Shown here piece after piece: positions 34,393 to 43,602 of a stretch of DNA of 64,000 nt. The stretch's first letter is position 1; every line of letters starts with the position of its first letter. A program made the position numbers and the translations under genes. Below the pieces are notes generated by a model that had not been told where the DNA came from, ran no database searches, and was given only the letters and a program-made list of their open reading frames with translations. Origin of the DNA: Aliiruegeria lutimaris (GTDB taxonomy: Bacteria > Pseudomonadota > Alphaproteobacteria > Rhodobacterales > Rhodobacteraceae). Location of the stretch: NCBI RefSeq assembly GCF_900099935.1, contig NZ_FNEK01000019.1:1-64000 (forward strand), given 5' to 3'.

Positions 34393-36306
34393 TCAGGACG
34401 CGGGCGTCACCCAGATTGGCGATGTGTAGGCGCGTTCCTGGTGGGTGGGCTCGATGCCTTCCGGCAGGTCGATGCCGAAGAACACGGCGTCGTAGGTCGT
34501 CCAGCGCGGGGTCGGGATTTCCAGCACGCGGACGTAGAAGAAGGCGCGCTGGCTGGGGTCGAAGTCCGGGTCTACCCAGAAGGCCTCTAGGAACGGATCG
34601 CCGATGGCGTTGGAATAGGTGGCGGTCGCCACGTCCACCGTGTTGCCCACGGCTCCCGCGCAGGCGCCGTCCACGATGGCGCGCTCATCCGCGCAGGCCA
34701 CGTCGTAGACGCGCTCCTGCGTTTCCCCGTTGCCATCGAGCCAGCCCTTGATCACCTGAACGCGGTCGAGGTTGGCGGCGTCGGGGTCGCGCAAGGCGCG
34801 GATCAGGAGCTTGGGAGCCTCCGTCAGTCCGGAGAGATCGCCGCCCATCGGCACACCGTTCTCATAGGCATATGCGGCGAAGTCAGAGCGGTCGAGGTCG
34901 TCGGCGCTGAAGTCGGTGCCGGCGAAGACGCGCACGCGCAGGCGTGTCCCGGTGGTCGCGAAGACCTCCTTGCGCGCGAAGGCGTCCCAGATGGCCTCGC
35001 GGGTATTCTCGCGCGCCCAAACCGCGGCGAGGCCTGAGGCGAGCCCTTGGGCATGGATGATGTCATCGGACGGATCGTCGGGCGTGGCGCGTCCGGTGAT
35101 CTGCTCCTCGAAGCGCACAGGATCGGCCGTCGGCTCGACCAACGAGACCTTGCCGAAGAAGTTGTCCTCGGTCGTTGTCGCGAGCCCCGTGTGAGAATCC
35201 GTCGACCCGATCATGCCGAACTTGAACGGGTTTGTGCCGAGTTCTTCCGCGTAGGCCAATCCCCGCTTCAGGGCTTCGCGGGCGTATTCGCGCGGCAGCA
35301 TCTCGGGCGTCTTGAGTTCGGGGCCGAAGCTGCCGACATCCCACGTTCCGTAATCGGCGAAGGCGTCATCGGAGGACAACATCGGATGCGCCTCTCCGTC
35401 GCCCTTGATCTGGGTAACCTCGATCACCGGCTCCCACCGCATCCGGCGCTCTGCATAGGCGGCGTCAAGCGGCTCCCCTGAGCGCGTCACATCGTCGAAC
35501 ATCAGACCGTTGGACAGGTTGCCGTTATGCGGGATGGCAAGAATCTGCCCGCCCGTCTCCTCCTGGTATCGCTCCATCCAAGCCCAGAGGTCTTCAGGGT
35601 CTTCGCTGTCGTAGGAACTGAAGGGGACGACCTGGTCGGCCTGCTCCTTGCCATCGCGCATCATGACAACGCGGTGCAGGTTGTTGCCTTGCGGACCGGC
35701 CGTCCACTCGTAGCCGATAACGGCCGAGAAGGTGCCGGGAGCGTTGTGCCGGTCGGCGGCCTCGGTCATGCGCTGCCACATCGTTTCCTGCAAGGACGTG
35801 GCCGCAAGGGGGTCGCCTTCATCTCCAAAGGCGAAGGCGCTGGCCCAATACAAATAAGCCTCGGCAACGGCCTCGTGCGTTCTCGGGGCAAAGACGTCAA
35901 AAAGTCCGCGACCCCAGTCATTGGCCAGAACCTCTGCGTTCTCTTCGTCGAGCGCGATGGAGAGCCCGAGATTCTCCGCATGGTCGGCGACCACGAGGAA
36001 GTCGAGCGGCCGTTGCAACCGCGCCTCGATGCCGTTCGAAGACGTCACCGTCTCGCCCTTGGCGAAGCGGTAGGCGTCGTCTGGAGTCGTCGCCGCACCG
36101 GTGTGAGACCGGCATCTGCAGAATAGGCCGTGTGCAGATGCGTGTCGCCGAACAGGACCTGGTCGGGATAGTCATGCGAGGATGTAGGGCGAATACTCCG
36201 CGTCCGTGCCGAGGGCCATGCCCACGAGTTCCTGAGCGGTCACGCCCTGGCAGACCAAGAGAGCGGTTCCCGATAGTAGAACTGCTTTGATGGTAGCGCG
36301 TTTCAT
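34393..36306 (-). pseudogene. DUF3604 exported protein, disrupted near the N-terminus by two compensating frame changes
   Basis: The intended start is ATG 36306 with SD GGAGGGAA, opening a signal peptide (MKRATIKAVLLSGTALLVC). After SPYILA a TGA at 36174-36172 stops the frame. The family sequence resumes one base over as HDYPDQVLFGDTHLHTAYS, with the metal-binding DTHLH. It shifts back near 36106 to the original frame, giving DDAYRFAKGET and then the full DUF3604 domain (RPLDFLVVADHAENLG, IPHNGNLSNG, STDSHTG) to the stop at 34393. The body of 551 residues is intact, so this is a recent lesion or two sequencing errors in a GC-rich stretch. The family is a PHP-like hydrolase of unknown substrate. 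Confidence 0.75.
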
Positions 36307-36374
36307 GTTTTGTTCCCTCCGAAGTATTTGTTCCTTTTGGACACCAGAATTTTAAGGTGTAGCGGTGCGCTGGC

Positions 36375-37142
36375 TCAGAACCTGAATGTCGCCCCAAGCA
36401 GCGGACCGCTTTGCGTCACATCGAAGACGATGCCATCTTCCTCGTAGTCGACGGCGAGGTAGCGCCAGGCGAATGTCAGCCCGAACCGCTCGTTGACCTC
36501 GTAGGTGGCGCCGGCCATCAGGCCCCACTCAAGGTCGGCGCCGAGGCCAATCCCACCGATCTCCGCGCTTCCGAACAGGTTCCAGCGATCCGAAGCCGCA
36601 TATTGACCGGCGATACCGATCAGCGGATCGACCCAGCTGGCATCGCTGGATTTCTTGATCTTTCCCAGGCCCGTTGCCGTCTGCGTCTTCACGGTGATCT
36701 CGTTTTCGAGCCACCAGGCTCGGGCGCCGATATAGACATCGAGGTTGGAAACGTTGTTTCCCGCCACTGTGCGGCCGGCGGCGAGCGCCAGATTTGACGT
36801 GCGGCTCTCGACCTCGATGCTGTCCACGATCGGGCCGCCAACACTCTCGCTCGATGTCGTCTGCACTGCAGAACCATCGAAGAACAAAACCCATGGGCCG
36901 TTGCGCGCACTGGCGAAGAGAAACAGTCCGTAGTCAAGATCTTCGACTATGTCGCCGAACGACAGAGAGACTTTCTCCGAGGGAAGCCCCGGCAATGTTC
37001 CGAGGTCTCCTTCGAGTCCCGCGAGCCACGCATAGGGAGAAACTGTGAATTCCCACTGAGACTGGGCAACTGCTTGAGTTGCAAGCAGAAATGCAGCCGT
37101 CGCGGCTCCAGCAAGGCGTGCGACACATTGACGTTCGGCCAT
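36375..37142 (-). CDS. Outer-membrane beta-barrel-type protein
   Basis: 255 residues from ATG 37142. Signal peptide (cleavage near AVAQ), then alternating amphipathic strands: QWEFTVSPYAWLAGLEGDLG, NLDVYIGARAWWLE, WNLFGSAEIGGIGLGADLE and RFGLTFAWRYLAVDY. It ends in a terminal phenylalanine (GATFRF) as needed for BAM-mediated assembly. The specific role is unknown. It is the upstream member of the exported-protein run and divergent from an AraC regulator. Confidence 0.75.
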   Translation of the reverse strand: MAERQCVARLAGAATAAFLLATQAVAQSQWEFTVSPYAWLAGLEGDLGTLPGLPSEKVSLSFGDIVEDLDYGLFLFASARNGPWVLFFDGSAVQTTSSESVGGPIVDSIEVESRTSNLALAAGRTVAGNNVSNLDVYIGARAWWLENEITVKTQTATGLGKIKKSSDASWVDPLIGIAGQYAASDRWNLFGSAEIGGIGLGADLEWGLMAGATYEVNERFGLTFAWRYLAVDYEEDGIVFDVTQSGPLLGATFRF

Positions 37143-37224
37143 CTCACACACTCCAAGCATTTGATTTTCTACAAGTAATAGTGTAGCACGGCTGGAGGGA
37201 TCACTTTGCGACAAAGCAGATGTT

Positions 37225-38247
37225 ATGCACACGCCGCTTCAAAATACCCGGGCGTGGATGCCTGTCATCCGTGCCTCTGACGAGCTGTTTTCGCCACGAG
37301 TGGTCGAGCGTGCCCTGAAGTCGGTTGATCTCAGCCGCCGCATAATTGAGGGCCCCCCAATCTTCATTCCCTACGCCCTTGTGGCGGCATTCGCAGAAAA
37401 CGTCGCGCGTCAGACTGGCGAACGGCATTTTGGCCCGCTTGTAACGGCCCGATACGGGTATGAAGGGCTGGATCTCTACGGAAAATACGTTCTCGGCGCT
37501 CCGCGTTTGGACATGGCGCTTGTTCGCGGAATACGTGCGTTCAGGTTTCTGCAAACAGGGTCTCACGCAGCCCTGCAAGATGCTGGGGAGTTCGTTGTCT
37601 TGCAGTTCGAGTCCGGCATCAATTCGGTCGTCGGAGCGGGCCATGTCGACGAAGGCGTTGTTGTGCTACTTGTCGATCTGGTCCGCCATTTTGCGGGGTC
37701 GCACTGGCAGCCAGAATGGATCGAGATTCCCTCGGCATTCTCCAATGACCCGACTCTCGAAACCATCTTCGGAGTGCCGATCCGCTGGGGAGCCGCACTT
37801 CCCGGCATCGCTATCCGAAAGGACAGTCTTCAGACTCCCAATCTAAACCCAGCGGAGGCAACGTCGGCGACGTTATACGGGGATCTGAAGGCAATGATCC
37901 AAACCCGCCCTCCCAAAACAATGGCCGCGCTTGTGCAGGACGTCATGGTCTTGCTTGCTGCGAAAGGCGAGGTTTCGGAGGACGCAGTTGCTTCGTGGCT
38001 TGGTCTTGGCACCCGCACCCTGCAGAGGCGCCTTGCTTCGGAAGGCAGCAGTTTCCGCGAAGTCCTGGCATCCTTCCAGGTGGAGCGGGCTTCGGCTCTG
38101 CTTCTGGAAACGGACCATTCCGTCCGAGAGATCGCCTCGGCCCTGGGGTATCGGGAGGTGAAGAGCTTCCGCCGGGCTTTCCGAAAATGGACGGGGAAAA
38201 CACCGACCGAATTTGCCGCCATGGGACCGATTGCTCTATTGGCTTGA
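37225..38247 (+). CDS. AraC-family regulator (OruR/ArgR-like, PF12625-type N-domain)
   Basis: 340 residues. N-terminal ligand-like domain of about 210 residues (FGPLVTARYGYEGLDLYGKY, GAPRLDMALVRG), then two helix-turn-helix units: SEDAVASWLGLGTRTLQRRL and HSVREIASALGYREVKSFRR, closing with WTGKTPTEF. It is divergent from the outer-membrane-protein gene 82 bp away and may control that envelope gene run. The inducer is unknown. Confidence 0.88.
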   Translation: MHTPLQNTRAWMPVIRASDELFSPRVVERALKSVDLSRRIIEGPPIFIPYALVAAFAENVARQTGERHFGPLVTARYGYEGLDLYGKYVLGAPRLDMALVRGIRAFRFLQTGSHAALQDAGEFVVLQFESGINSVVGAGHVDEGVVVLLVDLVRHFAGSHWQPEWIEIPSAFSNDPTLETIFGVPIRWGAALPGIAIRKDSLQTPNLNPAEATSATLYGDLKAMIQTRPPKTMAALVQDVMVLLAAKGEVSEDAVASWLGLGTRTLQRRLASEGSSFREVLASFQVERASALLLETDHSVREIASALGYREVKSFRRAFRKWTGKTPTEFAAMGPIALLA

Positions 38248-38468
38248 TCCCGAATTTTCGACTTGCACGGCAATCCCGTCCGGCAGACCCGACCGCGGCA
38301 ACGAAGCCCGTGACAAGGGTTGCTCAGCGCCAGGTCCCGCGCCAACATGTAACGGAAGATGTTCCGCTCGGAGGGCGGACAAGTGAAACCCGGCGAATGA
38401 AGACTGATCGGTGCCCGGCTGGCAGGCCTTTCCAAGCCGGCCCCGGGTAGATCCGTTGGCCGGAAAGA

Positions 38469-40040
38469 GTGGAACCAATGGCTGGCTCAAAACAGCAATG
38501 CTCTTCTCCCGGTAAGGTTGCGGCCGCCCTGGTCGCATCCTTGCTTGCTCTCGCGGGATGCACCCAGGTGCCGTTCGACGCGCCGCGCGCGGATAGCCGG
38601 GCAACGGATTTTCAGCCGCCTGATCGCCGGGGATACCCATTGGCGGCGACGCTCGCCCGAAATCTCGGAAAATCGGCAATCTTGCCGCTGGTTGATGGCA
38701 ACGATGCCCTTGGCGCCCGGCTCGCCATGATCGAGACCGCGGAACATTCTGTCGATCTGCAGTATTTTCTCATCAAGCCGGACCACGCCGGCGCCCTGGT
38801 CGCCGCCACCCTGCTGGACGCCGCGGATCGTGGGGTGCGCGTCCGGTTCCTTCTCGATGACGCACTGACCACCGCCGACGACAGCCAGATCGCCCGGCTC
38901 GACGTCCATCCCAATATCGAGATCCGGTTGCTCAACCCGCTGTCCCGGAAAAGCCCGACATTCTGGAACTACCTTGTCGATTTCGACCGCGTGAACCGAC
39001 GAATGCACAACAAGTCGATGAGCGCCGACGGGACGATCTCGATCCTCGGTGGACGCAACATAGCCGACGAGTATTACCGCATCGGTTCGGCATCGGAATT
39101 CGCCGATTTCGACGTGCTGCTGGCAGGACCGGTCGTCGCGGATATCGGCCGCCAGTTCGACCTGTACTGGAACGATCCACTCGCGGTTCCGCTTCGCGCG
39201 TTGATGGCGCAGAGGGGCCGGACCCCGGAACAGTCGGCGTCGAAATCCGACCTTGAGGCTCGCTATGCAGAGGCTCTCAACGGCTATTATCGGCGCGCTG
39301 TCGACTCGGTTTATCTGAACGACGTACGCCAGGGCCGAATTCGGCCGCATATCGCCAGGATCGGCCTGACGACGGACGATCCAGAGAAGCTCAAGGTGCC
39401 GGTGTCGCAAGGCGACCGCAGGGTTGCCATGGAATTGCTGGATTGCATGAACCGCGCGACGTCGGAGGTCATCCTCCTGACGCCTTATTTCGTACCTCAG
39501 GACTGGGGCGAGAAATTCTTTTCGGATCTTGCCAGACGCGGCGTTCGGGTCCGGATCCTCACCAATTCGCTGGCCTCGAACAATCACCCATACGTTCACG
39601 GCGGCTACATGCACCGCCGTCGTGACCTTCTGCAGGCCGGTGTCGAACTCTACGAGATCCGCGCCGACGCGCCTGAGGTCACGGGGCAGATTCCGGAAGG
39701 CAGCGGCCTGACGATGACCATGCATACCAAGCTCGCGGTGATCGACGGCCGGGACATATTCGTCGGTTCGCTGAATTTCGACCCGCGTTCGATCAAGATC
39801 AACACCGAGTTGGGCGTGTTCCTTTCCGATCCGGCTGCTGGCGGAAACCTTAAGGAGGCGCTCGAGGGCATCCTGCCGGAAATCGCCTGGAAACTCGGGC
39901 TCGACGGAAAGGGGGATATCACTTGGACCTATTCGCATGGAGGCAGGAGCGAACAGCGAATTGCCGATCCCGACGCCAGTGGCTGGGCGAAAATCCAGGC
40001 CGCGATCGCACGCATGCTGCCTGTCGAAGGCCTGCTGTGA
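38469..40040 (+). CDS. Phospholipase D-family lipoprotein (cardiolipin synthase-like)
   Basis: 523 residues if started at GTG 38469; ATG 38478 is also possible. A lipobox LLALAGC marks lipid attachment. The two HxKxxxxD catalytic motifs are present: HNKSMSAD at about residue 180, followed by GTISILGGRN, and HTKLAVID at about residue 419, followed by FVGSLNFDPRS. The enzyme would exchange or hydrolyse phospholipid head groups at the membrane surface. The same family includes ClsC-like synthases. It is the last gene of the envelope region. Confidence 0.87.
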   Translation: MEPMAGSKQQCSSPGKVAAALVASLLALAGCTQVPFDAPRADSRATDFQPPDRRGYPLAATLARNLGKSAILPLVDGNDALGARLAMIETAEHSVDLQYFLIKPDHAGALVAATLLDAADRGVRVRFLLDDALTTADDSQIARLDVHPNIEIRLLNPLSRKSPTFWNYLVDFDRVNRRMHNKSMSADGTISILGGRNIADEYYRIGSASEFADFDVLLAGPVVADIGRQFDLYWNDPLAVPLRALMAQRGRTPEQSASKSDLEARYAEALNGYYRRAVDSVYLNDVRQGRIRPHIARIGLTTDDPEKLKVPVSQGDRRVAMELLDCMNRATSEVILLTPYFVPQDWGEKFFSDLARRGVRVRILTNSLASNNHPYVHGGYMHRRRDLLQAGVELYEIRADAPEVTGQIPEGSGLTMTMHTKLAVIDGRDIFVGSLNFDPRSIKINTELGVFLSDPAAGGNLKEALEGILPEIAWKLGLDGKGDITWTYSHGGRSEQRIADPDASGWAKIQAAIARMLPVEGLL

Positions 40041-40181
40041 GGGATTGCTTCCGCCCTCCATGGTCACGGCGAATGGCCGTTGCCTCACTTCCCAATTGGT
40101 ATCTCTTGATCGTCCGTCCAGGCGTCGTTCAAGGCCGGCGCGGCGGCGGTGCTCCGCCCCAACGCGCTTAAGCTCTGAGGA

Positions 40182-41105
40182 TCAGCCCATGTAGCGAGGA
40201 TCGCCGGTGGCCCAGGCGACGCCGTCGCCTCGGTCCATGGTCTCGATCCGGGCCATGTCGGCCTCGTCGATCTCGAAACCGAAAAGATCGATGTTCTGGC
40301 GCATGCGCTCGGGGTTCAGGCTCTTGGGCAACACCGCAAAACCCTTCTGGACAGCCCAACGCAGCAGAACCTGTGCCTCGGTCACGCCGTACTTGTCGGC
40401 CATTTCCTTGAAGGGTGACGCGGCATCGGTGCCAGCGGCCAGCATTTCAGCGGTCTTGGCGCTGTCCTGCCCGGGCTCGGCGCGCCAGGTCGAGAGCGGT
40501 ACGAGCGAGCTGTAGGCGATCGGCGCAATGCCGTTCTCGGCCATGTAGGCAAGGAGGTCCGGCTTCTGCGTCCACGGGTGCAGTTCGATCTGGTTGAAAT
40601 CCGGTAGCGGCAGTCCAGCGGCGCGGATTTCCTCGATATGGGCTTCGGTGAAGTTGCTGACTCCGATGGCACGTGCCTTGCCCTGCGCCTTCAGATCGAC
40701 CAGTGCGCGCCATTCGTTCACGCGTTCCGCGCCGCCCGAGGGCGCGTGGATAAGGTACAGATCAACATAATCCAGCCCCAACGCCCTCAACGATTCCCCA
40801 AATGCGCCGATCGTCTCGTCGTAACCCTTCGGCGCGTCGCCCCAGGCGGGGTTGCCGGGCCAGAGCTTGGTGGTCACGAAGATGTCCTCGCGATCGAGAC
40901 CGGCCGCTGTGATGCCCTTGCGTATCCCTTCGCCGACGCCAGCTTCGTTTCGGTAGGCGGCTGCGGTGTCGATGTGGCGATAACCTGCGGCGATGGCTTC
41001 GGCGACCGCCGCGGGAGCGTCGGTATCAGCGATGAGATACGTACCGAATCCGACCATGGGCAGGTTCATTACGGTCGTCGTCTTGGGTGTGGAATGACTG
41101 GTCAC
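40182..41105 (-). CDS. Aldo/keto reductase
   Basis: 307 residues from GTG 41105, with AGGAGA 9 bases upstream. Catalytic tetrad: Asp in HIDTAAAYRNE with Tyr 4 residues on, Lys in FVTTKLWPG and His in YLIHAPSGG. NADPH-binding C-terminus with LPKSLNPERMRQN. Cytosolic reduction of aldehydes or ketones, for example 2,5-diketogluconate or methylglyoxal relatives. The divergent AraC gene and the operator repeats at 41185-41222 indicate inducible expression. Confidence 0.9.
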   Translation of the reverse strand: MTSHSTPKTTTVMNLPMVGFGTYLIADTDAPAAVAEAIAAGYRHIDTAAAYRNEAGVGEGIRKGITAAGLDREDIFVTTKLWPGNPAWGDAPKGYDETIGAFGESLRALGLDYVDLYLIHAPSGGAERVNEWRALVDLKAQGKARAIGVSNFTEAHIEEIRAAGLPLPDFNQIELHPWTQKPDLLAYMAENGIAPIAYSSLVPLSTWRAEPGQDSAKTAEMLAAGTDAASPFKEMADKYGVTEAQVLLRWAVQKGFAVLPKSLNPERMRQNIDLFGFEIDEADMARIETMDRGDGVAWATGDPRYMG

Positions 41106-41184
41106 GAGGCTGTCTCCTGCTTGCCGCCCGGGCATTGGGCCGGTGTTGACTGATAGTAAAAGCCTAGACGCCCGGATAGCGGGT

Positions 41185-41222
41185 TACTTGCCATATCGTC
41201 TCTGCTACTTGCCAATTCGTCT
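41185..41222. promoter_or_regulatory. Two-copy 21-bp direct repeat, probable AraC operator
   Basis: TACTTGCCATATCGTCT (41185-41201) and TACTTGCCAATTCGTCT (41206-41222) match at 15 of 17 positions with a period of exactly 21 bp, two helical turns. This fits a dimer of an AraC protein binding one face of DNA. It sits between the reductase start (41105) and the AraC start (41297). Confidence 0.7.
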
Positions 41223-41296
41223 AGATGTTAGAACTTTTTGCAAGGTTTACGATGGAAGCTGCTATGCAGAATCCAACGAAGAAGATCGGAGGCTGC

Positions 41297-42205
41297 ATGA
41301 AAAAGGAACTCATTCAGGCTGCGCAAGACCTTATCGCGCCCGCTTCGGCCGATGGCGTGACGGCTCTGGGGGTCGGTGAGGCGCTCCTGCTTCGGCGCAG
41401 CCATCCTTCCGCCATCGAGGGATCGCTTTACCGGCCGCTGGTCTGCCTGATCCTGCAGGGGGCGAAGGACGTTCAGGCCGGCGCCTTGTCCGTGCATTGC
41501 CCGGCAGGTCACGCGATCATCGTCAGCCACGACCTGCCGGTTCTGTCGCGCATCACCGAAGCGTCGCCGAACGCGCCCTACATCGCCTTCGTGCTGCCCA
41601 TCGACCTTGGCATCTTGCGGGGCTTCTACGACCAGACGCCGGACTTTGCCGATGGCAACGAACCGGCAGGGGCGATCGTCAGTAACCCCGCAGATCCTGA
41701 ACTGATTTGCGCGGTTCATCGTTTTCTTGCGATGATCCGTGACGACCACGCGGCGCCGCTGCTGGGGCCGATCCTGTTGCGCGAGATTCATGCACGCCTT
41801 CTGCTGTCGCCGCATGGCGCGATCCTGAGACGCTTTCTCCGCCGCGACGATCCGTCGAACCACCTCGCGCGGGCGATCGGATCGATCCGCGGCTCGATCG
41901 ATCAACCGCTGTCGGTCGCCGCTCTGGCCGAGCGCGCCGGAATGAGCAAGTCGTCCTTCCACGTGCATTTCAAAGCTGTGACCGGGCTGACCCCGGGGCA
42001 GTACCAGAAGGATATTCGCCTCTTGGAAGCGCGTCGCCTTATCGTGGAAAGTGATCAGGCCGTTTCGTCCGTCGCCTTCGACGTCGGATACGAGAGTCCG
42101 GCCCAATTCAGCCGGGACTATGCCCGCAAGTTCGGCCGGCCACCGCGCGAAGATCGCAAGATCGAGCGGCTGGCATTGGAAGCTTCTGCCGCTGTGGGCA
42201 CATAG
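41297..42205 (+). CDS. AraC-family regulator (AraC_N type)
   Basis: 302 residues from ATG 41297, preceded by GGAGG at 5 bases; earlier in-frame starts have no SD. N-terminal AraC_N cupin-like domain (LYRPLVCLILQGAKDVQAG, IVSHDLPVLSRITEAS) and two C-terminal helix-turn-helix units (LSVAALAERAGMSKSSFHVH; VSSVAFDVGYESPAQFSRDY, closing KFGRPPRED). It likely activates the divergent aldo/keto reductase, the usual arrangement for this subfamily. Confidence 0.9.
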   Translation: MKKELIQAAQDLIAPASADGVTALGVGEALLLRRSHPSAIEGSLYRPLVCLILQGAKDVQAGALSVHCPAGHAIIVSHDLPVLSRITEASPNAPYIAFVLPIDLGILRGFYDQTPDFADGNEPAGAIVSNPADPELICAVHRFLAMIRDDHAAPLLGPILLREIHARLLLSPHGAILRRFLRRDDPSNHLARAIGSIRGSIDQPLSVAALAERAGMSKSSFHVHFKAVTGLTPGQYQKDIRLLEARRLIVESDQAVSSVAFDVGYESPAQFSRDYARKFGRPPREDRKIERLALEASAAVGT

Positions 42206-42403
42206 CGGAAAATGCCTTGTCAAAGCGTATCCGGCGGAGCGGGGCAGGGTGGCTGTCCGGACCGGATCTCCTCTGTCCGGCACCACCTATCAAGGCGCGA
42301 CACCATCGATCTGGCGTGGTGCTGAAGCCTGCAAAAAACAATAGCGGAGCGTGCTTGCCATGGCGTCGTTCGCCGAACCTCACCAGTTCCCCGGAGTCCT
42401 TGG

Positions 42404-43544
42404 TCAGTTCCCGCTCAGCAGATGGGGCAGGAAGAGAGACAGGCCCGGCAGCACCAGCAACAGGCCGATCCGGAGGATTTCCACCCCGAAGAAGGGCATG
42501 ACGACGAGGATCATCGCGAGGCTGTCCATGAAACAACCGAGGATGATGAAGATGCCGAGGATGATGACCAGGATCAACTACGGATCGAGTCCGGATTCGG
42601 TGGCGAAGGCCGCCATGGCCGCAGGCAGACCGGTGCGGGCAAAGAAACCCTTGAGCACCTCGGCACCGAAGAGGATGAAGAAGATCATGCCCGTGGTGAC
42701 GGCGGTTTCCAGGATCGATGGCCTTGAGCCTGGTCAGGTCGAGCCCCTCGCTGCCGGACTTCCAACGCAGGAAGAACCCTTAGATCAGGATGATCGTGGC
42801 TCCGACGCCCGCTGCCGTCGTGGGTGTAGAGAAGCCCATACCCAACCCGAGGATGATCGAGCCGAAGATCAGGATTACCGGCAGAAGGCGGGAATAGGCC
42901 TCGCGCTTCTGTTCGAGGCTGAGGTCGGAGGTATTTGGTGCCAGGACCGGGTTACGCCGCACCAGCAATGCGATCAACCCGATGAAGAAGGCCACGGCGA
43001 TCTGGCCGGGAATGATGGCGGCCTGGAACATCTCGATGATCGAGGCTTCGCCGGCCACGGAGCAGTTGGTCATCTCCTGCAGCTTGTAGGGTGGCGTGAT
43101 CTCGAAGGGTACCAGCGCCCCCGTCGACCGTGCCCTTGGCCATAGCGTGCGGTAGGTCCGGAGCCGGCATGCCCACTGGCTCCGCGTCCCAGGCCTCGAT
43201 TAGCCCGCCGCCCGTACGGGAGGGCGCGCGCAGCTTCAGCCCCTGCAGGTCGTCCAGTCCGATCACGCAATCTCCAACGTTGTGGATCGCGTTGCCGGAA
43301 TGCGCAAAGATCAGGAGCGGGTGCACATCCGCGTAATCCTCGGCGATCAGGTCGAAATTCTCGGTGATCGCTGCGTGGTGGCGGCGGCGGAGTTCTGGTG
43401 CACGGTCGGCAGCCCGAATGCTTCCGAGCGCGGGAAGACGCCGAGCGTGTAACCGGTGATCGTCAGCACTTCGTCGGCAGATTGCGCGCTCGTGGTGACG
43501 CCAAGCAGCGCAAGCCCTGCGACGGCGGTTCTGAATGCCTTCGT
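42404..43544 (-). pseudogene. Collapsed TRAP transporter: dctP remnant joined to dctM remnant
   Basis: Read on the minus strand, a signal peptide (KAFRTAVAGLALLGVTTSAQ) begins the binding protein, with ACG at 43544-43542 where an ATG is expected behind AAGGA. The DctP sequence continues in a shifted frame (ITENFDLIAEDYADVHPLLI, GLKLRAPSRTGGGLIEAWDA), then ends in FEITPPYKLQ. It runs straight into the middle of a DctM permease (EASIIEMFQAAIIPGQIAVA). The DctM part has a TAA at 42782-42780, a frame change, a TAG at 42580-42578, and ends PGLSLFLPHLLSGN at 42404. The DctQ subunit and the start of DctM are deleted. It is non-functional. Confidence 0.78.
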
Positions 43545-43602
43545 TTTCCTTTTGTCTTCCCTGTCGAACTGTTGTCGGCACGCGCAGGCCGGGGCGCCCG
43601 GC

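Noticed and set aside
36172-36174. Possible selenocysteine TGA in the DUF3604 gene
   Set aside because: The family sequence right after it continues in another frame, so recoding the TGA would not restore the protein; no hairpin of SECIS type was apparent.
38487-40088. Long minus-strand frame opposite the phospholipase D gene
   Set aside because: It mirrors the real plus-strand gene, which has both HKD motifs; no independent signal such as an SD or family match.
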